Of a stretch of DNA of 24,784 nucleotides, positions 13,619 through 21,512 are shown piece by piece. This DNA comes from Nanobdellota archaeon. Lineage in GTDB: Archaea; Nanobdellota; Nanobdellia; Parvarchaeales; Parvarchaeaceae. The notes below the pieces were generated by a model, which did no database searches, was not told where the DNA came from, and was given only the letters and a program-made list of their open reading frames with translations. The stretch spans positions 1 to 24,784 of the forward strand of contig JAKATQ010000009.1 in the NCBI GenBank assembly GCA_021818665.1. The letters are read 5' to 3'. Numbering within the stretch: position 1 is the stretch's first letter; each line of letters opens with the position of its first letter. The translations under genes were made by a program, and so were the position numbers.

Positions 13619-14041
13619 ATGGTGCAAAACTTATCAGAGATATTTCTAAAGGCGCTGGCTGCGTCTTTTGTGATAGTGCTCGTGTCGGGAGCCTATCTGC
13701 TGGCATATGATTCGGTGCTTTACAGCACATATCTGCACTGGCTGGGATTGCTCGCATTTACCGTCGTAAACGCGGCGCTGGTCCTGTTCCTTCTGTACTC
13801 CAGAAAAAGAATCGTAGCGCTAGCTGCCACGATCGTGTCGGGCCTGTGGTTCCTTGCGATGCTGCTCGATGCGGCTCTGCCAGCTTCTTATGGCGCCGTA
13901 GGTGCGGCATACCTTTTCGGTTTTGGCGCAGCCGGTACGTATTCTACATTCTCTACGTCGCTGGCATTCACCGTCCTCTTTGTGCTCACCGCGCTCGAAT
14001 GCGCGTTCGCATTCATGGCTTTCAGGAAAAGCGGGCTTTGA
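13619..14041 (+). CDS. Four-helix membrane protein, 140 aa
   Basis: A 140-aa hydrophobic protein with about four transmembrane helices (roughly 11-30, 40-62, 68-88 and 110-133), short loops and few charges. No motif was recognised. Start ATG 13619 (MVQNLSEIF) is set by the TATA box. It is encoded 81 bp upstream of uvrB on the same strand, but uvrB has its own promoter, so a link to repair is not implied. Confidence 0.65.
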   Translation: MVQNLSEIFLKALAASFVIVLVSGAYLLAYDSVLYSTYLHWLGLLAFTVVNAALVLFLLYSRKRIVALAATIVSGLWFLAMLLDAALPASYGAVGAAYLFGFGAAGTYSTFSTSLAFTVLFVLTALECAFAFMAFRKSGL

Positions 14042-14061
14042 ACGAAAGCAACAGAAATATA

Positions 14062-14088
14062 ATCGAGCATCGCCGTCGCGGTCTCGAT
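14062..14088. repeat. Interrupted inverted repeat upstream of the uvr promoter
   Basis: ATCGAG (14062-14067) and CTCGAT (14083-14088) form a 6-bp inverted repeat with a 15-nt spacer, ending 4 bp before the uvrB TATA box. It could be an operator for damage-responsive control; six bases can also occur by chance. Confidence 0.3.
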
Positions 14089-14092
14089 GAGA

Positions 14093-14101
14093 TATTTAAA
14101 T
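14093..14101 (+). promoter_or_regulatory. Box A/TATA of the uvrB-uvrA-uvrC operon
   Basis: ATTTAAATA is centred 26 nt before the uvrB ATG at 14123. It is the only clear promoter seen for the three genes and sets the uvrB start. Confidence 0.65.
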
Positions 14102-14122
14102 ACGCCGACCCACTTATTTCGG

Positions 14123-16057
14123 ATGAAATTCGAACTCAAATCGCAATACTCGCCTTCCCCCGGGCAGGCACGAGCCATAAAAGAGATAATATCCGGGTTT
14201 TCCAAATTCCAAAAGCAGACCCTTCTCGGCATAACCGGCAGTGGTAAGACGTTCGTGATGGCAAACGTCATAGCCACGCTGCAAAGGCCGACTCTTATAA
14301 TCGCGCACAACAAGACCTTGGCCGCACAGCTCTATACCGAGCTTAGGGAGTTCTTTCCGCAAAATAGAGTTGAATATTTCGTATCGTACTACGATTATTA
14401 TCAGCCAGAGTCTTACATCCCGACGACGGACACATACATCGAAAAGGATTCCGAAGTCAACGAGCAGATAGAGAAGATGAGGCTACATGCGATATCGAGC
14501 CTTGTGAGCAGGAAAGACACCATAGTAGTCGCGAGCATAAGCTGCATATACGGCATAGGGAACCCGGAAGATTTCCGCAGCATGTCGGTAGAGCTAAAGG
14601 AAGGCGCGCAGATGCAAAGGCAAGCTCTGGTACGCTCCATAATCGACATACAATACGAGAGAAACGACCAGAGCCCGGGGCCAGGCGAGTTTCGTGTAAG
14701 GGGCGATACGATAGACGTAATACCAGCGTATGAGGATGCCATAGCTAGGATAGAGCTGGAGGATGGAAAGATAAAGAGCATAAAAGAGATCAATGCGCTC
14801 ACAGGAGACACGATAAGCAGAGTGAGGGAGATGACCGTGTATCCTGCAAGGCAGTATGTCGTGCCGAAGGAGAAACAGGAAGCCGCGATAAAGAGCATAG
14901 AGGCCGAGTTGCAGCAACGGCTCCCAGAGCTGCCGGCACTGGAAGCGCAGAGGCTGCGTAACAAGGTAAAGTATGACATCGAAATGATAAGGGAAGTCGG
15001 ATACTGCAGCGGGATAGAGAACTACAGCAGGCACTTCGACGACAGACCAAAGGGCGTTCCGCCTTTCGTGCTGATAGACTATTTTCCCAAGGACTTCCTT
15101 CTCATAATAGACGAGAGCCACCAGACTATACCCCAGGCCAGGGCGATGTATAATGGCGACTATATGAGAAAGAAAAACCTGGTGGACTTCGGCTTTCGCC
15201 TCCCGAGCGCGTTCGACAACAGACCGCTGAAATTCAGCGAGTTCGAGTCAAAGATGGGGACCACGCTATTTGTGTCTGCGACCCCGGCGGAATACGAGCT
15301 TGCTCATAGCGAAAGAGAAGTCGACTTGATAACGCGCCCGACCGGACTATTGGACCCGATCGTCGAGATAAGGCCGATAGGGGGCCAGATGAAATACCTG
15401 ATGAAAGAAGCGAAGGACACCATCGCCAAAAACAACAGGGTGCTGATAACTACCCTGACGAAGAAGTCCGCGGAAGACCTTACGGACTTTTTGGCAAAGG
15501 AAGGTTTCAAGGTAAGATATCTGCACAGCGAGATAGAGAGCCTGCAGAGGATAGAACTGATAAGGCAGCTCAGAGCCAAGGAGTTCGACGTGCTGGTCGG
15601 GATAAATCTTCTCAGAGAGGGCTTAGACATACCGGAAGTCGGCACTATATTCATACTCGACGCCGACAAAGAGGGCTTTTTGAGGGACGAGCGAAGCCTC
15701 ATACAGACGATAGGAAGGGCGTCGAGGAACGTAGATGGCAAGGTGGTACTCTTTGCGGACAACATGACTCGCTCCATAAAGAGCGCAGTCGAGATAACCG
15801 GGCGCAGGCGCGCGCTGCAGACGGCGTACAACAAGAAATACGGCATAACCCCGACTACGATAATAAAAAGGATAGAATCCAAGAAAAGCGACTTGAAGGG
15901 CATAAAGCACATGGGAAAATCCGACGTGCAAAGGCAGCTGATATCGATGGACGCCGAGATGAGGAAGCTGGCCGAGAACCTCGAGTTCGAAAAGGCGATA
16001 GAATTGCGCGACAGGATAGAGGAGATGAAAAGGCTTTTGGAGGGCCAGAGAGCATGA
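14123..16057 (+). CDS. uvrB: UvrB, excinuclease ABC helicase-like subunit
   Basis: A 644-aa UvrB, the damage-verifying ATPase of nucleotide excision repair. Walker A is GITGSGKT at 36-43. The beta-hairpin region is YYDYYQPESYIPTTDTYIEKD (~87-107) then SEVNEQIEKMRLHA; the DNA strand is gripped behind this hairpin. The Walker B/DEAD-like box is IIDESHQTIPQ (D330-E331). Helicase motifs V-VI appear as NLLREGLDIPEVG and LIQTIGRASRNVDG. The C-terminal UVR domain (MRKLAENLEFEKAIELRDRI) binds UvrC. It is close to the usual ~670 aa. The start was moved from 14087 to the ATG at 14123 because the TATA box lies inside the longer version. The stop overlaps the uvrA start as ATGA. A bacterial-type protein in an archaeal genome points to old or recent transfer. 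Confidence 0.98.
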   Translation: MKFELKSQYSPSPGQARAIKEIISGFSKFQKQTLLGITGSGKTFVMANVIATLQRPTLIIAHNKTLAAQLYTELREFFPQNRVEYFVSYYDYYQPESYIPTTDTYIEKDSEVNEQIEKMRLHAISSLVSRKDTIVVASISCIYGIGNPEDFRSMSVELKEGAQMQRQALVRSIIDIQYERNDQSPGPGEFRVRGDTIDVIPAYEDAIARIELEDGKIKSIKEINALTGDTISRVREMTVYPARQYVVPKEKQEAAIKSIEAELQQRLPELPALEAQRLRNKVKYDIEMIREVGYCSGIENYSRHFDDRPKGVPPFVLIDYFPKDFLLIIDESHQTIPQARAMYNGDYMRKKNLVDFGFRLPSAFDNRPLKFSEFESKMGTTLFVSATPAEYELAHSEREVDLITRPTGLLDPIVEIRPIGGQMKYLMKEAKDTIAKNNRVLITTLTKKSAEDLTDFLAKEGFKVRYLHSEIESLQRIELIRQLRAKEFDVLVGINLLREGLDIPEVGTIFILDADKEGFLRDERSLIQTIGRASRNVDGKVVLFADNMTRSIKSAVEITGRRRALQTAYNKKYGITPTTIIKRIESKKSDLKGIKHMGKSDVQRQLISMDAEMRKLAENLEFEKAIELRDRIEEMKRLLEGQRA

Positions 16058-18921
16058 AAGACTGCATAATAGTGAAAGGGGCGAGAGAGCACAATCTCAA
16101 AAACATAGACTTATCTCTGCCGCGAAACAAGCTTATCGTGATAACCGGTCTGTCCGGCTCCGGGAAATCGACGCTCGCGTTCGATACGATATACGCCGAA
16201 GGGCAAAGGCGATACGTAGAGAGCCTGTCGGCGTACGCAAGGCAGTTCCTCGGCCTCATGGACAAGCCGGACGTGGACAGCATAGAGGGGCTTTCACCGG
16301 CCATAAGCATAGAACAGAAGACCACGAACAAAAACCCCCGGTCTACAGTCGGCACGGTGACGGAGATATACGATTACCTAAGACTGCTCTATGCAAGGAT
16401 AGGGACGCACCACTGCCCGAAGTGCAACAGCTCGATCAAGCCGCAGAGCGCAGAGAACATAACGAGCCTTATAATGGCAGCGAAGGGCAAACAGTCGGTT
16501 TTCCTGGCCCCAATCATAAGAGGGCAGAAAGGGACGCACGAACAGGTAATAGACGAGCTCAGAAAGCAGGGCTTCACGAAGATCAGAATCGACCAAAAGA
16601 TATACCAGTCAGACGCGGCGCGCAAGGAGGCAAAGCTGGCGAAGTACGAAAAACACTGGATCGAAGCCGTCATAGACATTGTAAGGATCGAGGAAGAAGA
16701 ACGGTCGAGGATAGCGGAAGCCGTGGAGCAGGCTCTTTTGGTGGGGAAGGGCAGGATGATAGTCGTCGGGAGTGGTGCAGATAAGACGGCAAAAAAGGAG
16801 CTCGACAGGTTTTCCGATGAAACGGCGTACAGCACGTTCGGCGCCTGCTCGAACCATCCAGAAATCGTTTTCGAGAGCCTGGAGCCGCGGATGTTCTCCT
16901 TCAACAGCCCATACGGCGCCTGTCCGACCTGCCATGGTCTGGGTGAGATAACCGAAATATCCGAGGACCTGCTGATACCGGATAGGTCGAAATCGATAAT
17001 GGAGGGCGCGATAGCGATATACGGGCGCATGGAGCTTGCGTGGAGGGCGCAGCAGATAGCTATAGCGGGAAAGAGGCACGGGTTCGACGTGTGGAAGCCG
17101 ATAAACCAAATGACGGAAAAACAGCTCCGCGTCCTGCTTTATGGGGACAAGGAGCCGCTGTCTGGCAGGTGGGACACAGGCCACAGGATGAGGATGGAGA
17201 GAGGCTTTGAAGGCGTGATCCCGCAGACTATGAGGTTGTATCGCGAGACGAAGAGCGAATGGAGGAAGGGAGAGCTAGAGAAATTCATGAAGTCGGAGCA
17301 GTGCAAGGCGTGCATGGGTAAAAGACTAAAACCCGTCGTTTTGGCCGTAAAGATAGACGGTAAAAGCATCATAGACATGACGGATCTGAGCATAGAACAG
17401 GCGGCTGAATTCTTCAGAAAGATGGGGTCGAACCTTCAGAAAAAGGAGCTGGCCATCGCGGCACAGGTGCTAAAGGAGATCAATGAAAGGCTGGGATTCC
17501 TAAAAAACGTGGGGCTAGGGTACCTGTCCCTGTCCAGAACGTCAAGGACCCTCTCGGGAGGCGAGGCGCAGAGGATAAGGCTCGCGACCCAGATAGGGAG
17601 TAACCTGATGGGAGTAATCTATATACTAGACGAGCCAAGCATAGGCCTGCACCAAAGAGACAACGAGAAACTGATAAAGACGCTCCAGAGATTGCGAGAC
17701 ATAGGAAATACCGTCATAGTCGTCGAGCACGATCACGACACCATGCTCGCGGCAGACTACATAGTCGATATGGGCCCCGGCGCAGGCGCGCACGGCGGGA
17801 ACATAATCGCACAAGGCACGCCAAGAGATGTAATGGCTAACAAGGAGAGCCTGACGGGGCGCTATCTTGCAAATAAACTTTCAATAGCCGTGCCCAAGAC
17901 AAGAAGAAAGCCGATAAGCTACATGAAAATAACCGGAGCTAGCGAGAACAACCTGAAAAACCTGACGGTGCAACTGCCTCTGGGAGTTCTGTGCGGCATA
18001 ACCGGCGTGTCCGGCTCCGGCAAGAGCACTCTCATAAATCAGACCATAATGCCGCTGCTAAAGAAAAAGTTCGGTGAGCAGTTCGACCGCATAGGAGCGC
18101 ATTCGTCCTTTGAGGTCCCAAAGACCGTGCAGAACGTCATAGTTATAGACCAGGACCCGATAGGAAAGACTCCTAGGAGCAACCCGGCGACTTACACGAA
18201 GCTCTTCGACGAGATAAGGAAACTGTTCGCGTCGACAAAAGAGGCCAGGGCGCGGGGGTACAGCGAGGGCAGGTTCTCCTTCAACGTGAAAGGAGGGCGG
18301 TGCGAGAACTGTCAGGGAGACGGCGTCCTTAAGATAGAAATGAATTTTTTGCCAGACGTCTACGTAGAATGCCCGGAATGCCGGGGCAAAAGGTACAACA
18401 AGGAGACCCTTGCGGTATCCTACAAAGGAAAGAACATCTCCGAGGTCCTTGACATGGAAGTCGAGGAGGCAAACGCTTTCTTTGAAAACATAACCCCGAT
18501 ATCAAGGAAATTAAAAACACTGATGGATGTGGGACTTGGATACATAAAGCTGGGCCAGAGCGCAACCACGCTGTCCGGAGGGGAGAGCCAGAGGATAAAG
18601 ATATCGAGGGAGCTGAGCAAACACAAGCAGGGGCACGTAGTCTACATGTTAGACGAGCCCACCACGGGTCTGCACTTTGACGACACTAAGCGCCTCATAA
18701 GTGTGCTTAACAACTTGGTTGAAAAGAGCAATTCGGTGTTCATAATAGAGCACAACATGGATGTCATAAAAAGCTGCGATTACATAATCGACATGGGGCC
18801 GGAAGGAGGCCTTGCGGGAGGAGAAATAGTCGCAAAGGGGACGCCCGAGGAGATAATGGGCGTCGGAGCATCTTATACCGGCAAGTTCTTAAAGCAGGCC
18901 TTGGGGCAGGTAAACCGATGA
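16054..18921 (+). CDS. uvrA: UvrA, excinuclease ABC damage-recognition ATPase
   Basis: A 955-aa tandem ABC ATPase that dimerises to find bulky DNA lesions and loads UvrB. First Walker A is TGLSGSGKST at 31-40, followed by YVESLSAYARQFLG. A zinc module has C121-x2-C124 paired with CSNHPEIVFESLEPRMFSF and CPTCHGLG. First ABC signature LSGGEAQRIRL is at ~500 and Walker B is IYILDEPSIGLH. Second Walker A GVSGSGKST is at ~651. A C-terminal zinc finger is GRCENCQGDG with CPECRGKRYN. Second signature LSGGESQRI is at ~840 and Walker B VYMLDEPTTGLH. Length and order are standard and all motifs look intact. Its ATG overlaps the uvrB stop and its stop overlaps the uvrC start, indicating translational coupling. 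Confidence 0.98.
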   Translation: MKDCIIVKGAREHNLKNIDLSLPRNKLIVITGLSGSGKSTLAFDTIYAEGQRRYVESLSAYARQFLGLMDKPDVDSIEGLSPAISIEQKTTNKNPRSTVGTVTEIYDYLRLLYARIGTHHCPKCNSSIKPQSAENITSLIMAAKGKQSVFLAPIIRGQKGTHEQVIDELRKQGFTKIRIDQKIYQSDAARKEAKLAKYEKHWIEAVIDIVRIEEEERSRIAEAVEQALLVGKGRMIVVGSGADKTAKKELDRFSDETAYSTFGACSNHPEIVFESLEPRMFSFNSPYGACPTCHGLGEITEISEDLLIPDRSKSIMEGAIAIYGRMELAWRAQQIAIAGKRHGFDVWKPINQMTEKQLRVLLYGDKEPLSGRWDTGHRMRMERGFEGVIPQTMRLYRETKSEWRKGELEKFMKSEQCKACMGKRLKPVVLAVKIDGKSIIDMTDLSIEQAAEFFRKMGSNLQKKELAIAAQVLKEINERLGFLKNVGLGYLSLSRTSRTLSGGEAQRIRLATQIGSNLMGVIYILDEPSIGLHQRDNEKLIKTLQRLRDIGNTVIVVEHDHDTMLAADYIVDMGPGAGAHGGNIIAQGTPRDVMANKESLTGRYLANKLSIAVPKTRRKPISYMKITGASENNLKNLTVQLPLGVLCGITGVSGSGKSTLINQTIMPLLKKKFGEQFDRIGAHSSFEVPKTVQNVIVIDQDPIGKTPRSNPATYTKLFDEIRKLFASTKEARARGYSEGRFSFNVKGGRCENCQGDGVLKIEMNFLPDVYVECPECRGKRYNKETLAVSYKGKNISEVLDMEVEEANAFFENITPISRKLKTLMDVGLGYIKLGQSATTLSGGESQRIKISRELSKHKQGHVVYMLDEPTTGLHFDDTKRLISVLNNLVEKSNSVFIIEHNMDVIKSCDYIIDMGPEGGLAGGEIVAKGTPEEIMGVGASYTGKFLKQALGQVNR

Positions 18922-20522
18922 TGCAGATAGGGAAGCGGCCTGATTTCGACCCGAACGCCGTGCCTACGGACCCCGGAGTGTATTTGTTCAAGGACGGGAG
19001 CGGGACCGTCCTGTACTGCGGAAAAGCGAAGAACCTCAGGAACAGGATATCCAGTTATTTTTCAAGCCCGGGAAAGCTCGCGGTAAAGACAAGGCAACTG
19101 GTGTCTAAGGCCGAGAAGATAGACTGGATAATAGTCAGGACAGAGGTCGAAGCGCTGCTGCTGGAAAACAAGCTCATAAAGGAATATTCGCCCAGATACA
19201 ACATAGACTTAAAGGACGCAAAGACGTTCGCATACATAGCACTTACCAAGGACAGATTCCCAAGAGTCTTTAGCAGCAGAAAGACGGGCCCGAACCTCGA
19301 TTCGTTCGGCCCCTACACCGACGGTACTAAAAGAAGGGAGCTGCAAAAACTAGTCGTAAGCATATTCAAGCTCAGGACCTGCAGATCTTTGCCGAAAAGA
19401 GAATGCCTTAACTATCACATCGGCATATGTACGGCCCCGTGCATCGGAAAGGTCGCGGAGGACGAATACAAAAAGCAGGTGGAATCCGCGAAGGCCTTTC
19501 TGAAAGGAGGATACGAACAGACCGCAAGTACGCTGTCTAGGCAAATGAAGGAGGCGTCTGATAGGAAAGACTACGAGAGCGCTATCCGCCTGCGAAACCA
19601 GTTGGATAGCATCCGCCTTTTGTCAAAAGACCAAGTAGTCGACCACGAGAGAGACTACGATCAGGACGTCTTTGCTTTCAGGAAAACAGGAGAGAAGGCG
19701 ATAGTCGTCCAGATGAGCATAAAGAAAGGAGTCCTTTTCGGGAAGAGAGACTTCGAAGCCGACTATCAGGAGGGCTTCGAATCGGAGTTCTTGCGAGCTT
19801 TCTACTCTTCTAACCAAATACCGCGCGAGATAATCCTTGACCGTCCATTTTGGTCGGACGATTTGGAGAAGAGCTCGATGGAAGCGTTCCTTTCAAAGTC
19901 AAGAGGCGGTCAAGTCGAACTGGTCGTGCCAGTAAAGGGAGAAAAGAGGGAGCTTGTAGATATCGCGGAAAAGAATATAGAAGCGAACATGGGCCACGAT
20001 AGCGCCCTGGATGACCTGCAGACGGAACTCAACCTGCCAGTGCTGCCTCTAGTCATAGAGTCGTTTGACATATCAAACCTCGGGAACGAGCACATAGTCT
20101 CCGGTATGGTGCGGTTCGTGAACGCAAGAGCGGACAAAAGCGGCTACAGGAGATTCCGCATGAGGATGGTAAACAAAGCGGACGACTTTGCGAGCATGAG
20201 GGAAGCGACATACAGGAGATACAAAAGGCTCCTCGAGGAGAAGGGAAAAATGCCCGATTTGATATTGATTGACGGCGGTGCAGAGCAGCTCAAATCCGCA
20301 ACGGCATCGCTTAGGTCGCTGGGCCTTGCGATACCGGCTGTGGGCCTGGCCAAGAGACTCGAAGAGATATATCTCCCCGACGATCCGATACCGAGGAGAT
20401 TCGACAAGAACAGCAAGATGATGCTGCTTATCAGGCGGATCAGGGACGCGACCCATGACTTTTCCATTCGTTACAACAGGAAACGCAGACAGATGAAGAT
20501 GCGCGACGAGTTCAAAAAATGA
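18918..20522 (+). CDS. uvrC: UvrC, excinuclease ABC dual-incision subunit, lacking C-terminal HhH domain
   Basis: A 534-aa UvrC that cuts the damaged strand on both sides of the lesion. The N-terminal GIY-YIG nuclease has PGVYLFKD (19-26), VLYCGKAKNLRNRI (31-44) and E83 in LLENKLIKEYSPRYNI. Four cysteines (C155, C163, C171, C175) match those reported to hold a UvrC iron-sulfur cluster. The UVR domain (SRQMKEASDRKDYESAIRLR) spans ~203-237. The RNase H-like nuclease has ESFDISNLGN (D384), DDFASMREA (D422/D423), LILIDGG (D452) and H513 in THDFSIRYNRKRR. The protein stops at EFKK just after this, where family members normally continue about 60-70 residues into a tandem helix-hairpin-helix. It starts at ATG 18918, or ATG 18921, overlapping the uvrA stop. 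Confidence 0.96.
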   Translation: MMQIGKRPDFDPNAVPTDPGVYLFKDGSGTVLYCGKAKNLRNRISSYFSSPGKLAVKTRQLVSKAEKIDWIIVRTEVEALLLENKLIKEYSPRYNIDLKDAKTFAYIALTKDRFPRVFSSRKTGPNLDSFGPYTDGTKRRELQKLVVSIFKLRTCRSLPKRECLNYHIGICTAPCIGKVAEDEYKKQVESAKAFLKGGYEQTASTLSRQMKEASDRKDYESAIRLRNQLDSIRLLSKDQVVDHERDYDQDVFAFRKTGEKAIVVQMSIKKGVLFGKRDFEADYQEGFESEFLRAFYSSNQIPREIILDRPFWSDDLEKSSMEAFLSKSRGGQVELVVPVKGEKRELVDIAEKNIEANMGHDSALDDLQTELNLPVLPLVIESFDISNLGNEHIVSGMVRFVNARADKSGYRRFRMRMVNKADDFASMREATYRRYKRLLEEKGKMPDLILIDGGAEQLKSATASLRSLGLAIPAVGLAKRLEEIYLPDDPIPRRFDKNSKMMLLIRRIRDATHDFSIRYNRKRRQMKMRDEFKK

Positions 20523-20622
20523 TAAAGGCTGCCCCGGAATCGGCATAATAAAGTTAAGAGACGATAATAACAACATACTCTGCTTCTATCGGCTTCGGGA
20601 GTCCTAAAAATGGCCACGACTA

Positions 20623-20639
20623 AGTTCGCTTGTCGAACT
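20623..20639. repeat. Hairpin AGTTCG/CGAACT overlapping the larger palindrome
   Basis: AGTTCG (20623-20628) pairs with CGAACT (20634-20639) around CTTGT. Its right arm shares bases 20636-20639 with the 21-bp palindrome, so the two structures exclude each other. Confidence 0.4.
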
Positions 20640-20656
20640 ACTGTGTCACAGTAGTT
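20636..20656. repeat. Perfect 10-bp inverted repeat with 1-nt centre
   Basis: AACTACTGTG (20636-20645) and CACAGTAGTT (20647-20656) are perfectly complementary around a single T. It lies 113 nt after the uvrC stop and 130 bp before the HTH gene's TATA box. It may be an operator bound by a dimer, a terminator-like hairpin of the uvr transcript, or an island boundary. It is unlikely by chance in a short intergenic stretch. Confidence 0.65.
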
Positions 20657-20786
20657 AGCAAAGTAAAAAATGGCCAATTAATTTCGTAAACCTTTTTCTA
20701 TAGTCTATCACAGTCAGTTTCCGAATATTGATAGTGTAAATTTGCCTAGTCGTTTTGTGGCGATTTTGGCCAATGATCGAAACGCC

Positions 20787-20794
20787 GTTAAATA
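20787..20794 (+). promoter_or_regulatory. Box A/TATA of the HTH-methyltransferase operon
   Basis: GTTAAATA is centred 23 nt before the ATG at 20814. It supports that start over the far upstream TTG at 20742. Confidence 0.5.
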
Positions 20795-20813
20795 CACCAA
20801 AACTAATCAAAGT

Positions 20814-21512
20814 ATGATTGAAAGATTTAGTTATCCAACAACACTCCATGAAAAAGCAAAGGAACTTTATGAGAGCGGTCTCAACAAAACCGAAATCGCA
20901 TTAAAACTAAATATCGGCAGAACTACGATTAGAAGATGGCTAAAATCCGGTGTCTATGAATACTACAAGCCACATCAAAATGAGCTAAAGCAAAAAGCAT
21001 TAGCCCTACTTTATGCTGGCTATTCTAGGATGCAGATAGCAGATAAGTTAAATTTAAGTTATTTTACAATCACATTTTGGCTTAGAGGCATTGGAATTAA
21101 GCAAAAGAGAATTTATCCAAATAGTTTAAAACGCAGCGTTAGACGATCGGCAAGAAAAGGTTTACTTAAGGTCGAGATAGCTAGAATGCTTGATGTACCG
21201 TATGAAAAGGTTATTGTTTGGACTTCAGACATAAAGAATGGCAGATCAAAGTTAAGCGGCAGAGCTACGCAGATCCTTAGTCAAATAATTAATGAGGGAT
21301 ACTTTGTGCCAGATAATTCTGATCTCGGCGTTTGTAGAGAATTAAGTCAATTAGTTCCAATTAAAACGGCAATAATACGAGGATTAAGAATATATTATCT
21401 TAAAGACAGCGCGGCTAAAGCAATGCAACGTTTATTAGAGAAAAAGAATATAAGTTATATAAGCGCAACTAAATTAAGGGGGATTCAAAATATTTTATAT
21501 GCCAGAAGCTAG
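20814..21512 (+). CDS. Multi-helix-turn-helix DNA-binding protein, 232 aa
   Basis: A 232-aa protein built from successive helix-turn-helix units of the resolvase/homeodomain-like type. Unit one is EKAKELYESGLNKTEIALKL then GRTTIRRWLKSG (13-46). Unit two is KQKALALLYAGYSRMQIADK with LSYFTITFWLR (59-91). Unit three is SVRRSARKGLLKVEIARML with YEKVIVWTSDI (108-140). A weaker fourth segment lies at ~165-195. Repeated units suggest binding to an extended or repeated DNA site. It overlaps the downstream adenine methyltransferase by 14 bp and shares its promoter, so the two probably act together as a regulator or a specificity/targeting partner. The gene is AT-rich, unlike the adjacent uvr genes. 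No catalytic domain is visible. The function is unproven. Confidence 0.75.
   Translation: MIERFSYPTTLHEKAKELYESGLNKTEIALKLNIGRTTIRRWLKSGVYEYYKPHQNELKQKALALLYAGYSRMQIADKLNLSYFTITFWLRGIGIKQKRIYPNSLKRSVRRSARKGLLKVEIARMLDVPYEKVIVWTSDIKNGRSKLSGRATQILSQIINEGYFVPDNSDLGVCRELSQLVPIKTAIIRGLRIYYLKDSAAKAMQRLLEKKNISYISATKLRGIQNILYARS

Larger units (their letters stand above)
20605..20676. repeat. Direct repeat AAAAATGGCCA, two copies
   Basis: AAAAATGGCCA occurs at 20606-20616 and 20666-20676, 60 bp apart. The palindromic core TGGCCA appears a third time at 20767-20772, inside TGGCCAAT shared with the second copy. All lie between uvrC and the HTH gene and could be binding sites or island-border remnants. 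No gene was seen in the 291-bp interval 20523-20813. Confidence 0.4.

Noticed and set aside
14062..14088. LexA-type SOS box before uvrB
   Set aside because: The sequence does not resemble known LexA operators and archaea generally lack LexA; kept only as a weak inverted repeat.
15304..16355. Long minus-strand frames opposite uvrB and uvrA
   Set aside because: Antisense to strongly conserved UvrB/UvrA motifs; no promoter or protein-like motifs.
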